Below are positions 51,892 to 61,200 of a stretch of DNA of 64,000 nucleotides, piece after piece. Source of the DNA: Oleispira sp963851095. Lineage in GTDB: Bacteria > Pseudomonadota > Gammaproteobacteria > Pseudomonadales > Oceanobacteraceae. The DNA lies in NCBI GenBank assembly GCA_963851095.1, contig CAWKOX010000007.1, forward strand, positions 62,001 to 126,000, written 5' to 3'. Position numbers and translations under genes: made by a program. The first letter of the stretch is position 1. Each line of letters begins with the position of its first letter. The notes beneath the pieces were generated by a model. That model saw only the letters and a program-made list of their open reading frames with translations. It was not told the DNA's origin and ran no database searches.

Positions 51892-53690
51892 GCTTATTCG
51901 ATTCTGCATTACTACAGCGTTGTCAGCACTTGTTAAAAATGATTTATCACGACCCCCATATTGATGTGCCCACAGGTGCTTTGGCGAAAAATCTTTTAGA
52001 AACAATGCGGCTAGGGAGTAGTCGTTATGATGGCGCTTCCCATGACTCGCTGCACCCCTGTGATTTGTGGGATCAATCATCAACGATCATGATCACTTAT
52101 GGTGATAGTTTTTTATCGCCTAACGAAAAACCGCTCATTACGTTAAAGCATTTTTTAGACGAGCATTGCGAAGGGCTGATTAATAGCATACATATTTTGC
52201 CGTTCTTTCCCTTCAGTTCTGATGATGGTTTTGCAGTGATGGACTTCTCGAGTATTAATGAAGCATTAGGAAGCTGGGAAGATATTCAAAGTATTAGTCA
52301 CGATTATCGCCTAATGGCCGATCTTGTGATTAACCATTGCTCCAGCCGCAGCTTATGGTTTCAAAACTTCATAAAAGGCGAAGGCCCAGGGCATGATTAC
52401 TTTTATACAGAATCTCCTGATTCAGATTTATCTCAGGTTGTTAGGCCAAGAACCAGCGAATTATTAAGAGCAACTCAAACCCAAAAAGGTCTGCAATATG
52501 TGTGGTGTACGTTCAGTCATGATCAGGTAGATTTGGACTTTAGAAACCCAGAAGTTTTATTGCAGTTCGTAAAAATAATACGCCAGTATCTCGATATGGG
52601 TGTGCGTATCTTTAGGCTAGATGCTATTGCGTTTTTATGGAAAAAAGCCGGTTCGCAAAGTATCAACTTAGAAGAAACACACAACGTTGTGCGACTATTA
52701 CGATTATTGATCGAGCATGCGCAAATGGACGCGGTGATCATTACCGAAACCAATATTCCAAATCGCGAAAATTTATCTTACTTTGGTAATGCCAATGAAG
52801 CCCACTGCGTTTATAACTTTGCCTTGCCGCCGCTATTAATTAATACCTTGTTAACCGGTAATAGTCATCATTTAAAACTCTGGTTAATGAGCATGCCGCC
52901 CGCGCAATTAGGGACCACGTATTTTAACTTTATTGCCTCACACGATGGCTTGGGATTAAGACCGGTAGAAGGCATTTTAGGCGATAAAGAAACTCAAGTA
53001 TTGGTCGAAACGTTGCAAGGTTTTGGCGGGCGAATTTCTTGGCGGGCATTAGAAAGCGAGCTGGGTGAAAGTATTCAAAAGCCCTATGAAGTGAACATCG
53101 CCTTATTTGATGCCTTAAAAGGAACCATTAACGGTGAAGATGATAACGGCATTGATCGCTTTGTTTGTGCTCATGCCATTATGTTGGGTTTAGAAGGTAT
53201 TCCCGGGATTTATGTGCACAGCTTATTAGCAACGGGTAATGATTATCAGCGTATGGAAAATACCGGGCACAATCGCTCAATCAATCGCCATCAATGGCAA
53301 TACGACGAGCTTCAGATGCTTTTAAGCTCATCTGCGTTAACTGCATCAGCGTTAGGCACATCAGACAACCACCACAAAACAGTCTTCACTCAACTGAAAA
53401 GCTTATTAGCTATTCGCCAACAGCAGAAAGCGTTTCATCCCAATGCACTGCAGTTCACCCTGCATTTGGGAGATGCCATTTTTGCTTATTGGAGGCAGTC
53501 GATCGATAAGAGTCAAAGTATCTTTTGCATTAGTAACATTAGCGATCAGCCGCAAGAGTTTATGTTGTCAGACATAAATCTAGACTGTACATATAACTGG
53601 TCTGACTTGATAACGGGTAATAAATTGACCCGCCAAGAAATGCTGGTTCAGCTGGTGCCTTATCAAACCTTGTGGATTAGTAATTCTTAA
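51888..53690 (+). CDS. GH13_18 phosphorylase, probably glucosylglycerate phosphorylase
   Basis: 600 residues. GH13 regions: I DLVINHCSSRS, II GVRIFRLDAIAFLWK with the nucleophile Asp, III VIITETNIPN with the acid/base Glu, IV FIASHDGLGLRP with the transition-state Asp. It belongs to the sucrose-phosphorylase subfamily, but within an operon with gpgS, gpgP and a glycerate kinase the natural substrate is most likely glucosylglycerate: phosphorolysis yields glucose 1-phosphate and D-glycerate. Length near 560-600 fits glucosylglycerate phosphorylases better than sucrose phosphorylases (about 490). Confidence 0.85.
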   Translation: MSLFDSALLQRCQHLLKMIYHDPHIDVPTGALAKNLLETMRLGSSRYDGASHDSLHPCDLWDQSSTIMITYGDSFLSPNEKPLITLKHFLDEHCEGLINSIHILPFFPFSSDDGFAVMDFSSINEALGSWEDIQSISHDYRLMADLVINHCSSRSLWFQNFIKGEGPGHDYFYTESPDSDLSQVVRPRTSELLRATQTQKGLQYVWCTFSHDQVDLDFRNPEVLLQFVKIIRQYLDMGVRIFRLDAIAFLWKKAGSQSINLEETHNVVRLLRLLIEHAQMDAVIITETNIPNRENLSYFGNANEAHCVYNFALPPLLINTLLTGNSHHLKLWLMSMPPAQLGTTYFNFIASHDGLGLRPVEGILGDKETQVLVETLQGFGGRISWRALESELGESIQKPYEVNIALFDALKGTINGEDDNGIDRFVCAHAIMLGLEGIPGIYVHSLLATGNDYQRMENTGHNRSINRHQWQYDELQMLLSSSALTASALGTSDNHHKTVFTQLKSLLAIRQQQKAFHPNALQFTLHLGDAIFAYWRQSIDKSQSIFCISNISDQPQEFMLSDINLDCTYNWSDLITGNKLTRQEMLVQLVPYQTLWISNS

Positions 53691-53700
53691 TGTGACCTAA

Positions 53701-53723
53701 GAGACTGATCAGTTCTCCTTTTT
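53701..53723 (+). terminator. Weak terminator after the glucosylglycerate operon
   Basis: GAGACT, loop GATC, AGTTCTC (one bulged T) followed by CTTTTT. Short stem, so confidence is moderate. Confidence 0.5.
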
Positions 53724-53818
53724 AGCTTTTCTAGCTTGTTCCTGCTTTTTCTTCGAATTAGGATATTTACTCGCCGTTATATTCCTAGCTAACTTTGGTC
53801 TTGTGTCCTTCTAAAAAT

Positions 53819-53874
53819 ATTACATGTAAGTCATTATTTTATTACATGTAATGCTTGACGGTATTACATGTAAT
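53819..53874. promoter_or_regulatory. Three palindromic operators ATTACATGTAAT at 22-bp spacing
   Basis: ATTACATGTAAG at 53819-53830, ATTACATGTAAT at 53841-53852 and ATTACATGTAAT at 53863-53874. The centres are exactly 22 bp apart, about two helical turns, so they lie on one DNA face. The second ends 2 bases before a -35-like TTGACG and the third occupies the -35/-10 spacer, which suits a repressor that binds cooperatively. Confidence 0.8.
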
Positions 53875-53883
53875 GAGTATGGT
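53855..53883 (+). promoter_or_regulatory. Predicted sigma70 promoter of the stress cassette
   Basis: TTGACG at 53855-53860, 17-bp spacer containing the third operator, TATGGT at 53878-53883. The TSS would be near the ATG at 53889, implying a leaderless message or translation from the internal start at 54066. Confidence 0.5.
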
Positions 53884-53888
53884 TAGTT

Positions 53889-54536
53889 ATGACACAAAAA
53901 ACATCGGCACACTATCAAAGAGAATTCCGCCGCCGCTTAAGAGAGCAGGGGCTGGTAAAAAAGGAAGTTTGGATTCGCCCAGAGAACGCACGACTGCTGT
54001 CTCAGGCGGAGAAAACGCTACGTGAACCAAATTTGGTTGAAACAATAAAGGAAGGAGAGTTTGTTATGGCAAACTTACAAGAATTACCTGAGCTATGGAC
54101 AAGCCAGAGCTTGAAGGCGGCATTAGAGCAAGAGCCTCTATTTACAACGAATCAAGCCAGTATTGAGCTGATTGACGGTATTGATGCCTCGATCTATATA
54201 GAAATGAAGGCTTTTGGCGATTTACCGGTTTTCTTAACCGTTGTCGGAGAGCAAATCATTGTTGAATCGGTACTGTGGTCGGTTAATGACGTTGCCGATA
54301 TTGCAGGCTTTAATGATGCGGTATTGCGAACGCACAAGTATTTCCCATTATCGACCATAAGTTTAGATACGATGGCGAATGGCGAATCGGTTTATCACAT
54401 GTTTGGTGCCTTAAGTGCGTCTTCGTTATTATCGAACATACTATTAGAAATAGACATGTTGGCGAATAACGTCATTCAAGCAACTCAAGCCTATGCAGAG
54501 TTTCTTACTTTTCAAACCACGCCTGAAACGGCTTAA
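53889..54536 (+). CDS. yjfI: YjfI-like DUF2170 protein with N-terminal putative ribbon-helix-helix extension
   Basis: 215 residues. Residues 60-205 match the DUF2170 family (LWTSQSLKAALEQEPL; ELIDGIDASIYIEMKAFGD; VLRTHKYFPLSTISLD; YHMFGALSASS). Residues 1-55 are very basic then form a strand plus helix (VKKEVWIRPENARLLSQAEK), a layout like a ribbon-helix-helix DNA-binding domain, so the protein could bind the palindromes just upstream. ATG 53889 has no ribosome binding site; ATG 54066 (residue 60) has GGAAGGAG 8 bases before it, so a DUF2170-only form of 156 residues is likely also made. E. coli YjfI (133 residues) corresponds to the short form and also precedes a PspA-like gene. Function of DUF2170 unknown. 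Confidence 0.8.
   Translation: MTQKTSAHYQREFRRRLREQGLVKKEVWIRPENARLLSQAEKTLREPNLVETIKEGEFVMANLQELPELWTSQSLKAALEQEPLFTTNQASIELIDGIDASIYIEMKAFGDLPVFLTVVGEQIIVESVLWSVNDVADIAGFNDAVLRTHKYFPLSTISLDTMANGESVYHMFGALSASSLLSNILLEIDMLANNVIQATQAYAEFLTFQTTPETA
54050..54068 (+). promoter_or_regulatory. Strong internal ribosome binding site inside yjfI
   Basis: GGAAGGAG at 54050-54057, 8 bases before ATG 54066, in frame with the longer coding region. It would start translation at the DUF2170 domain. Confidence 0.65.
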
Positions 54537-54562
54537 ATACCCTTAGATCTAGGAGATTAATC

Positions 54563-55249
54563 ATGAACTTATGGTCAAAAATGTTAACGGCATTACGTGG
54601 TGGAATGAATGAAGCAGGAGAGGCGGTTGTGGATACACAGGCTCTGCGGATTTTAGATCAGGAAGTACGCGACGCATCTGCTGAGCTAAAGCTTTCAAAA
54701 GAAAGTTTGGTCGCGATTATTGCTCAGCAAAAAGTCGCCGAGCAAAAAGTCGAAGCGCTCGTCGGTAGCATCACTGAATACGAAGGTTATGCACTGAAAG
54801 CTCTAGAGCAAAAAGATGAAGCGCTGGCACTAGAAATTGCTGAAAAAATTGCCACGCTAGAAAACCAAAAAGGCTTTGAAGAAGAGGCCGTTAATGGGTT
54901 TTCGACAAGTGCCGCCCGTTTAAAAGCCGCGATTGCATCGGCCGATAATAATATCAAGCGTTTGAAGCAGCAAATCGATACAGTGAAAGCGACTGAAAGC
55001 GTGCAGCGTGCGCAAGAATCAGTTTCACAGCGTTATGCGGGTTCTAATACCAAGCTGCAAACTGCGATGGATTCTTTAGAACGTATCAAACAAAAGCAGA
55101 CGTTAACTGCAGCTAAATTACAAGCGGCTGAAGAACTGCAAGGCTCTACTGCTGAGCAGTCACTTCAAGAGAAATTACAGCAGGCAGGTATTGCCAACCA
55201 GGGGCAGCAGGCCAGTAATGTATTGGAACGGTTAAAAAACAAACAATAA
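54563..55249 (+). CDS. yjfJ: PspA/IM30-family membrane-remodelling protein (YjfJ-like)
   Basis: 228 residues, almost wholly helical coiled coil (about 24-205), starting with an amphipathic segment LWSKMLTALRGGMNEAGEA and running through LRILDQEVRDASAELKLSKE and SAARLKAAIASADNNIKRLK. This is the PspA/Vipp1 fold, an ESCRT-III relative that polymerises on damaged inner membrane. Similar to E. coli YjfJ, also placed after yjfI. RBS AGGAGATTA before ATG 54563; 26 bp after yjfI. No PspF or PspBC is present nearby, so the regulation differs from the classical psp system. Confidence 0.88.
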   Translation: MNLWSKMLTALRGGMNEAGEAVVDTQALRILDQEVRDASAELKLSKESLVAIIAQQKVAEQKVEALVGSITEYEGYALKALEQKDEALALEIAEKIATLENQKGFEEEAVNGFSTSAARLKAAIASADNNIKRLKQQIDTVKATESVQRAQESVSQRYAGSNTKLQTAMDSLERIKQKQTLTAAKLQAAEELQGSTAEQSLQEKLQQAGIANQGQQASNVLERLKNKQ

Positions 55250-55319
55250 TTTTAAGATAATTATTGATTTTATTATTTAAATGAGAAAAAGCGACTGTTA
55301 ACGACGTTAAAAATCGTTA

Positions 55320-55376
55320 ATATAACGCACCTTATATATTGTCTTGGTAGATTAACTGTATATAGGTGCGTTATAT
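55320..55376. repeat. Long imperfect inverted repeat upstream of yqiJ
   Basis: ATATAACGCACC, one bulged T, TATATA (55320-55338) pairs with TATATA-GGTGCGTTATAT (55359-55376); 18 bp with a 20-base loop. It lies between the PspA-like gene and yqiJ, 50 bases before the yqiJ start. No T-run follows, so it may be a processing/stability hairpin or an operator. Confidence 0.8.
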
Positions 55377-55425
55377 GAAAGTACGCGGATTCGTATTGAT
55401 ATAAATTTAAGACAAGGATGTGCAC

Positions 55426-56118
55426 ATGTTTGCAATATTGTTAAGTGATAAGATGGATCCCTTCTATCAAAATATTGCTTCCTTCCCGACGCTGTTTTTT
55501 ACCCTCTTATTAGCCCTAACTACCTTATATTGGTTGAGTGCGGTGCTTGGAGTGGTAGACCTAGATATCTTAGATATTGATATTCCAGAAGGCGATCTTG
55601 AAATTAATGGTGACCTTAATAGCGATACTGGCACAGGTGCCAATGCTGTCGCAGGTTTGCTATTAAAACTGGGTCTTAATGGTGTGCCATTAACGGTCAG
55701 TCTTTCTTTCTTATCTTTATTTGGTTGGTTAATTTGTTACTTCGCGGTTCATTTTATTTTTCCAATTATTCCTGATGGAATAATTGAATACCTAGTCGGC
55801 TTACCTATTCTTTTGGGCTCCCTCTATATATCAATATTAATGACGGCGCAGGTCATAAAACCACTCAAGCCTTTCTTTGCCAATATGTATAAAAACTCGA
55901 TAAAAAATGTGCTTGGCCAAACCGCAATTGTGCGTTCTTTGCGCCTAGACGCTACTTTTGGTGAGGTACTGTTAGCGGACGGTGGTGCGGGCTTAATATT
56001 TAAAGCACGTACCCATGGCGATGAAACCTTTAAAAAAGGCGATCGAGTAGTCTTATTGGAATATCTAAAAGATCAGCATGCGTATCGTGTGATCTCCGAA
56101 ACCGACTTCTTGAATTAA
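55426..56118 (+). CDS. yqiJ: YqiJ-like membrane protein with NfeD/OB-fold C-terminus
   Basis: 230 residues from ATG 55426, 7 bases after AAGGA; the upstream in-frame GTG 55420 is too close to that motif. Three membrane segments (FPTLFFTLLLALTTLYWLSAV; VPLTVSLSFLSLFGWLICYF; YLVGLPILLGSLYISILM) precede a C-terminal soluble beta domain (about 165-230, GQTAIVRSLRLDATFGEVLL; GDRVVLLEYLKD) like the OB fold of NfeD/YqiJ. In E. coli yqiJ precedes the flotillin gene yqiK, as here; NfeD-type proteins assemble with flotillins in membrane microdomains. Confidence 0.86.
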   Translation: MFAILLSDKMDPFYQNIASFPTLFFTLLLALTTLYWLSAVLGVVDLDILDIDIPEGDLEINGDLNSDTGTGANAVAGLLLKLGLNGVPLTVSLSFLSLFGWLICYFAVHFIFPIIPDGIIEYLVGLPILLGSLYISILMTAQVIKPLKPFFANMYKNSIKNVLGQTAIVRSLRLDATFGEVLLADGGAGLIFKARTHGDETFKKGDRVVLLEYLKDQHAYRVISETDFLN

Positions 56119-56180
56119 AAAACTGAAATTAAAAATTAAAACTTAAAACCTAGAACTTAAAAACAAATGGAGTAATTGTT

Positions 56181-58157
56181 ATGGCTGATTTATCAGTATT
56201 AATGCCGATTTTAACCGGCTTAGGGATTTTTATTATAATCCTGATGGGGCTTGCGATGTTATTTCAAGCCTTTTACATCAAGGTGGCACAAGGCACAGCG
56301 TTGATTGTAAACGACATGAGCTCAACCCCTAAAGTGCACTTTACTGGCGCATTGGTATATCCGATTATCTACAAAAAGGAATTGATGAAAGTTTCATTGA
56401 TCACTTTAGAAGTCGATCGTCGTGGAAAAGACGGCTTAATCTGCCTGGATAACATGCGTGCAGATATCACTGTTGCATTTTACTTGCGAGTGAATGAAAC
56501 CCCAGAAGATGTATTACGCGTTGCTAAGTCGATTGGTGCTGATCGCGCATCTGATAAAGAAGCCGTTTATGACCTTTTTGCCGCTAAGTTCTCTGAAGCC
56601 TTGAAAACTGTGGGTAAACAGATCGAATTTGTTCAGCTATTTGAAAATCGTCTACAGTTCCGTGAAAAAATCGTAGAAGTTATTGGCGATGATTTAAATG
56701 GTTATGTCTTAGAAGATGTTGCCATTGATTATTTAGAGCAAACACCAAAGCATGCCCTTGACTCCAATAATATTCTTGATGCTGAAGGTATTAAGAAAAT
56801 TACAGAGTTAACGGCGAGCCAAAACGTGATCACCAATGAGCTAGAGCAAAACGAAAACCTAGCCATTAAAAAGAAGAATGTCGAAACACGTGAAGCCATG
56901 CTTGAGCTAGAGCGCCAAGAAGCCGATGCAGAGTCTAAGCAAGAACGAGAAGTCGCGACCATTCGTGCTCGTGAAGAAGCTGAAACATTAAAAGTGCAAG
57001 AAGAAGAGCGTGGCAGATCAGAAGCAACCCGCATCCAGGTCGAGCAAGACTTAGCGGTTCAAACCGAAAATCAAAAACGTGAAATCGAAGTCGCTGAACA
57101 GAATCGTCAACGCGCAGTTGTGATTGAAATTGAAAAAGTAACTCGCGCTAAAGATTTAGAAATCGTTGCTCGTGAACGTGAAGTTGACTTGCAGACAATT
57201 GAAGCTGAAAAAGCCATTGAAATTGAAAAGAAAGAAATAGCGAATGTTATTCGTGAACGTGTCGTGGTTGATAAAACCGTTGCCATCGAAGAAGAACGCA
57301 TTAAAGAAGTGCGTGAAGTTTCTGAAGCCGATCGTCTTAAACAGATTCAAGTATTGGCTGCTGAAGCCGATGCGGATGAGTTAAAAGTTAAGCAGGTGAA
57401 AGCAGCAGAAGCTGAAGAGCAAGCTGCTAAATTCAAAGCCGTAGAAATTACAACGATTGCGCAAGCAAATCTAGATGCGTCTTCGAAAGAAGCCGAATCG
57501 AAGAAGAAACTAGCGGAAGGTACACAAGCAGAGCAAGCGGCGCCTGGATTAGCCCAAGCAAAAGTACAAGAAGCGAAAGCGGATGCCCTAGAAAAAGAAG
57601 GTCTAGCTGAAGCGGCGGTTGTTGCTGCTAAGGGTGTATCAGACGGTAAAGCATTACGTGAAACAGGTCTGGCCGATGCCGAAGTGATTAGTGCTAAAGG
57701 CAGCGCAAAAGCGACCGCAACGAAAGAAGTGGGTCTTGCCGAGGCGGATGTTACTCGCGAACACTTTAAAGCAGAAGCCGAAGGTCTGGTTGAGAAATTC
57801 GATGCTATGGGCGGTATGAGCGAACAAGCTCGTGACCACGAAGAGTTCCGCATGAGCCTAGAAACAGCGTTTAAAGAAGCAATTGCTTCGTTGGATGCCG
57901 GTAAAGAAATTGCACGTGATAATGCAGAAGTTCTATCGACGGCTCTGCAGAAAGCGAAGATCGATATTGTGGGCGGTGAAGGCCATTTCTTCGACACCTT
58001 CTCTAAATCTTTGTCGTTAGGTAAAGCGATTGATGGTGTTGCTCAAAAGAGTAATACGGTCGGAGCATTACTAGCGACAGTAATGGATAACCAAAGCAAG
58101 AAGAAAACGGCTGCCGATGGCGAAGTAACGACTGGTGAAATGACGACTAATAGTTAA
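56181..58157 (+). CDS. yqiK: Flotillin-family protein YqiK
   Basis: 658 residues. One N-terminal membrane helix (LTGLGIFIIILMGLAMLFQAF), an SPFH/band-7 domain (about 35-220, QGTALIVNDMSSTPKVHFTG; VDRRGKDGLICLDNMRADIT), then a 350-residue Glu/Ala/Lys-rich coiled coil of flotillin type with many EAE/REV repeats, and a short C-terminal domain. It forms oligomeric membrane rafts. E. coli YqiK is 553 residues; the extra length is in the coiled coil. RBS ATGGAGTAA precedes ATG 56181. Confidence 0.92.
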   Translation: MADLSVLMPILTGLGIFIIILMGLAMLFQAFYIKVAQGTALIVNDMSSTPKVHFTGALVYPIIYKKELMKVSLITLEVDRRGKDGLICLDNMRADITVAFYLRVNETPEDVLRVAKSIGADRASDKEAVYDLFAAKFSEALKTVGKQIEFVQLFENRLQFREKIVEVIGDDLNGYVLEDVAIDYLEQTPKHALDSNNILDAEGIKKITELTASQNVITNELEQNENLAIKKKNVETREAMLELERQEADAESKQEREVATIRAREEAETLKVQEEERGRSEATRIQVEQDLAVQTENQKREIEVAEQNRQRAVVIEIEKVTRAKDLEIVAREREVDLQTIEAEKAIEIEKKEIANVIRERVVVDKTVAIEEERIKEVREVSEADRLKQIQVLAAEADADELKVKQVKAAEAEEQAAKFKAVEITTIAQANLDASSKEAESKKKLAEGTQAEQAAPGLAQAKVQEAKADALEKEGLAEAAVVAAKGVSDGKALRETGLADAEVISAKGSAKATATKEVGLAEADVTREHFKAEAEGLVEKFDAMGGMSEQARDHEEFRMSLETAFKEAIASLDAGKEIARDNAEVLSTALQKAKIDIVGGEGHFFDTFSKSLSLGKAIDGVAQKSNTVGALLATVMDNQSKKKTAADGEVTTGEMTTNS

Positions 58158-58183
58158 TACGATTGAGTATTTAAGCTAATTCA

Positions 58184-58252
58184 GAGGGCGTAGCAATTAC
58201 GCTCTCTGCTTCTTCGTCTTAAAAGTAGCACTAAAATTAAGGCTACTTTTAG
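58184..58252 (+). repeat. Two consecutive hairpins between yqiK and the ATPase gene
   Basis: First: AGAGGGCGTA (58184-58193) with TACGCTCTCT (58199-58208), 5-base loop, followed by GCTTCTTCGTCTT. Second: TAAAAGTAGC (58221-58230) with GCTACTTTTA (58243-58252). The first may be a partial terminator, reducing transcription of the very large gene downstream. Confidence 0.7.
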
Positions 58253-58281
58253 GATAATCGTTAGAACACAAGGATCTCGCT

Positions 58282-61200
58282 ATGGCTGATCAAACCCCCA
58301 ATCAAGTCGAAAATCAAGTCGAAAATGCCGTTGCCGAAGGTGGTGCTTATGACGTTATTCGTAAGCGCTTAGTTGAGCAAGGACGACTATTAAACCAACA
58401 AGCTCGAGCTTTAAATGAAGCACGCTTGTCTGAATTTGGCAGTTCAGATTTAAGTGTTATTTCTCGAGTTCGTGTACGCACAGAAAATAACTGTGTGGCC
58501 CGAGATATGGTGCAAATCGGTGATTATCTTCTTTTTGGTTATAACGTTTTTATTGGTCTAAAAAAAGAAACCGTTGTTGAAGATGTGTTTTCATTATTCA
58601 AACTCAATAATGAGGGTGAAAACTACAGTCTTGAACCCGCCAGTTATGACGATAGCTTTTTAGCTTCACCATCATTTCAAAGCGATTTTATCGAGCTCTA
58701 TCGTTATTACAAACAAACGCGTTTGGTACAGCTAACGGTAAAAGATGGCAAGTTATTAGCGGGCTTTCAAATTGGCGAACGCTTAGAAGATATTCGTGTT
58801 TTTCGCTGGTCAGTGTCTGCCGATGGCAAAGACATTACCTACATTGATAATCGCGGTGAACGTGATATTCAACTGCCAAGTGCCTATGATTTTGAGTGGA
58901 TAGCCACCGATCGAGAAAATACCGAACATGGCCGCCATCCTCATATCAATATTCTTGATAAGGTATTTGTAGAAACGATTAATGGTGATCTTACCATTAA
59001 AATTGAAAACAATACTGAAAATGGACAGGGTGTATACAGCGAGCCGGTTGAGGACAAAACCCAGTCACTCGATGATGGCCAATTTTTTTACGCCAGTGTT
59101 GGCGCACTCATATTATTAAAAATATTACCCTACCGAGAAGAGCAATGGCGCTATTTTGTCTTTAATACGTTAACCGATGAAGTGGTTAAAATTGATGACA
59201 TTGGCCAGTCTTGTGTTCAGCTGCCTGAAGATCACGGTATTATTTTTCCCGGTGGTTATTATTTACAAACCGGTGAGATGAAAACTTTCGAAGGAGATGC
59301 TTTAGCGTCACTAGAAGACGGTCAATCCCTTAAATTTAAACGCATGATCAAGTCACCGAATGGTGAAGATGTACTGTTTATTTTTTACGAGCCAGAACAA
59401 GGCTTATTAGGCTTGTTTTCGTACAACCTTATCAGTAAGTCGATGCAAAACCCTATCTATGGCCACGGTTATGCACTTTCTGATAATGGCATCTTGGTTA
59501 TTTTTTCTGCCGAAAACGAACCAACGCGTATTCATCCCATGCAAATTTGGCAAACGTCTTTTGTCAGCGACGATTACGCCAGCCGTGCGGATGTGAGTCA
59601 GAGTTTCTTTGGGAAAATAGGTAATGCATCGTTAGTGCGAGGGGTATCTGATTTATTCAGCTTACACCGCATGATCTCTGATCAAACGGTCTCGGCGAGA
59701 ATTTACGAAGAGCTTAGCAAAACAGCAAATCGATTTTTTGATTCTCACTATTGGATCGAAGACTATTCAAATAACCAAGAAATCGTAGTTGACCCCAATA
59801 ATTCAATTGCTTCTTTGATTAAACAAATATCGAAAACCTCAGAACTGGTGATCGATGAATTTGAAAAAGTTCAGAGTATTCGACAGCAATCACAACAGGC
59901 AATGTCGAATGCAGAAGAGCAGCAACAACAACTCATCGCATCTATTCGCCCTGAAAACTGGCAAGTCGCAGAAGAATATGTCGCCGCACTGAATGCTTTA
60001 CGTCAGCAGCGTGGTCATCTTGCGACCATTAAAGAAAACCGCTACATCGATACCGTTCGTCTAGACGAGTTGGATCAGCAGCTTATTCAAGCGCAAGAAA
60101 AACTAAGCGAACAAACGGTTGAGTTTTTGTCACAAGACGCTGCGCTCTCTCCGTATTTTGATAAAATAGAAACCTTTGATAATGAAGTTAGCAAGGCAGA
60201 AACAATCGCCATGCTAGCGCCTATTATTGAACAGATAGAAGACACCGCATCGGGGCTAGATTTGTTATCTGAGCTGATGTCTTCTTTAAAAGTTAATGAT
60301 GCTACCGTGCGTACGCGCATTATTGATGCTATTTCAGAAGTTTATGCAAAGCTTAACCAAAGCAAAGCCGCGGCGAAACATAAACAAAAATCCGTTGGCT
60401 CAGAAGAAGCCATTGCACAGTTTAGTGCGCAGTTCAAATTATTCTCGCAAAGCATTACCAATGCGTTAGGGATGTCGACCACACCAGAGCGTTGCGATGA
60501 GCAGTTATCGCGCTTGCTGGTGCAGTTAGAAGAACTTGAAAGTCAGTTCAGCGATTTTGAAGAATTTCTCAGTGACATCATGGCAAAAAGAGACGAGGTT
60601 TATCAGTCTTTTGAAAGCCATAAACAGCAGCTATTGGATGAGCGTTTACGCAAAGCGCAATCCGTTACAGACGCCGCGAATAGAATATTAAGCAGTATTG
60701 AGCGCCGTTCATTAAAGTTTACCGACGCAGAGCAGCTGAATACGTATTTTGCGTCTGATTCATTAGTGCTGAAAACTGCGGATATGGTTGAGCGCTTACG
60801 TGAGCTGGATAATGCAGTAAAAGCCGATGATATTGAATCTCGATTTAAATCGATTAAAGAGCAAGCATTACGCTCTTTAAGAGACAAGACCGATATTTAT
60901 GAAAACGGCGGTAATGTCATTAAGCTTGGCCCTCGTCATAAGTTCAGTGTTAATACCCAAGAACTGGATTTAACCATTGTGCCGCGTGAAGGTGAGTTAA
61001 ACATTCACTTAACCGGAACGGACTATTTTGAACAGCTCACTCGCACCGACTTATTAGCACTAAGACCTTTTTGGGAAATGGCACTTGAGTCGGAAAGCCC
61101 AGAGGTTTACCGCAGTGAATACTTGGTCTCGTTAATCATCGAGGCTGCCGACAATAATACAGACGATCTCAATAACGATCTGCTTCAGCAAGCTTTGTTG

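Noticed and set aside
51888..53690. Sucrose phosphorylase as the name for the GH13 enzyme
   Set aside because: Operon context with gpgS, gpgP and a glycerate kinase, plus the longer protein, favours glucosylglycerate phosphorylase.
56729..57997. Minus-strand Ser/Ala-rich frames opposite yqiK
   Set aside because: Produced by the repetitive Glu/Ala codons of the flotillin coiled coil; no independent support.
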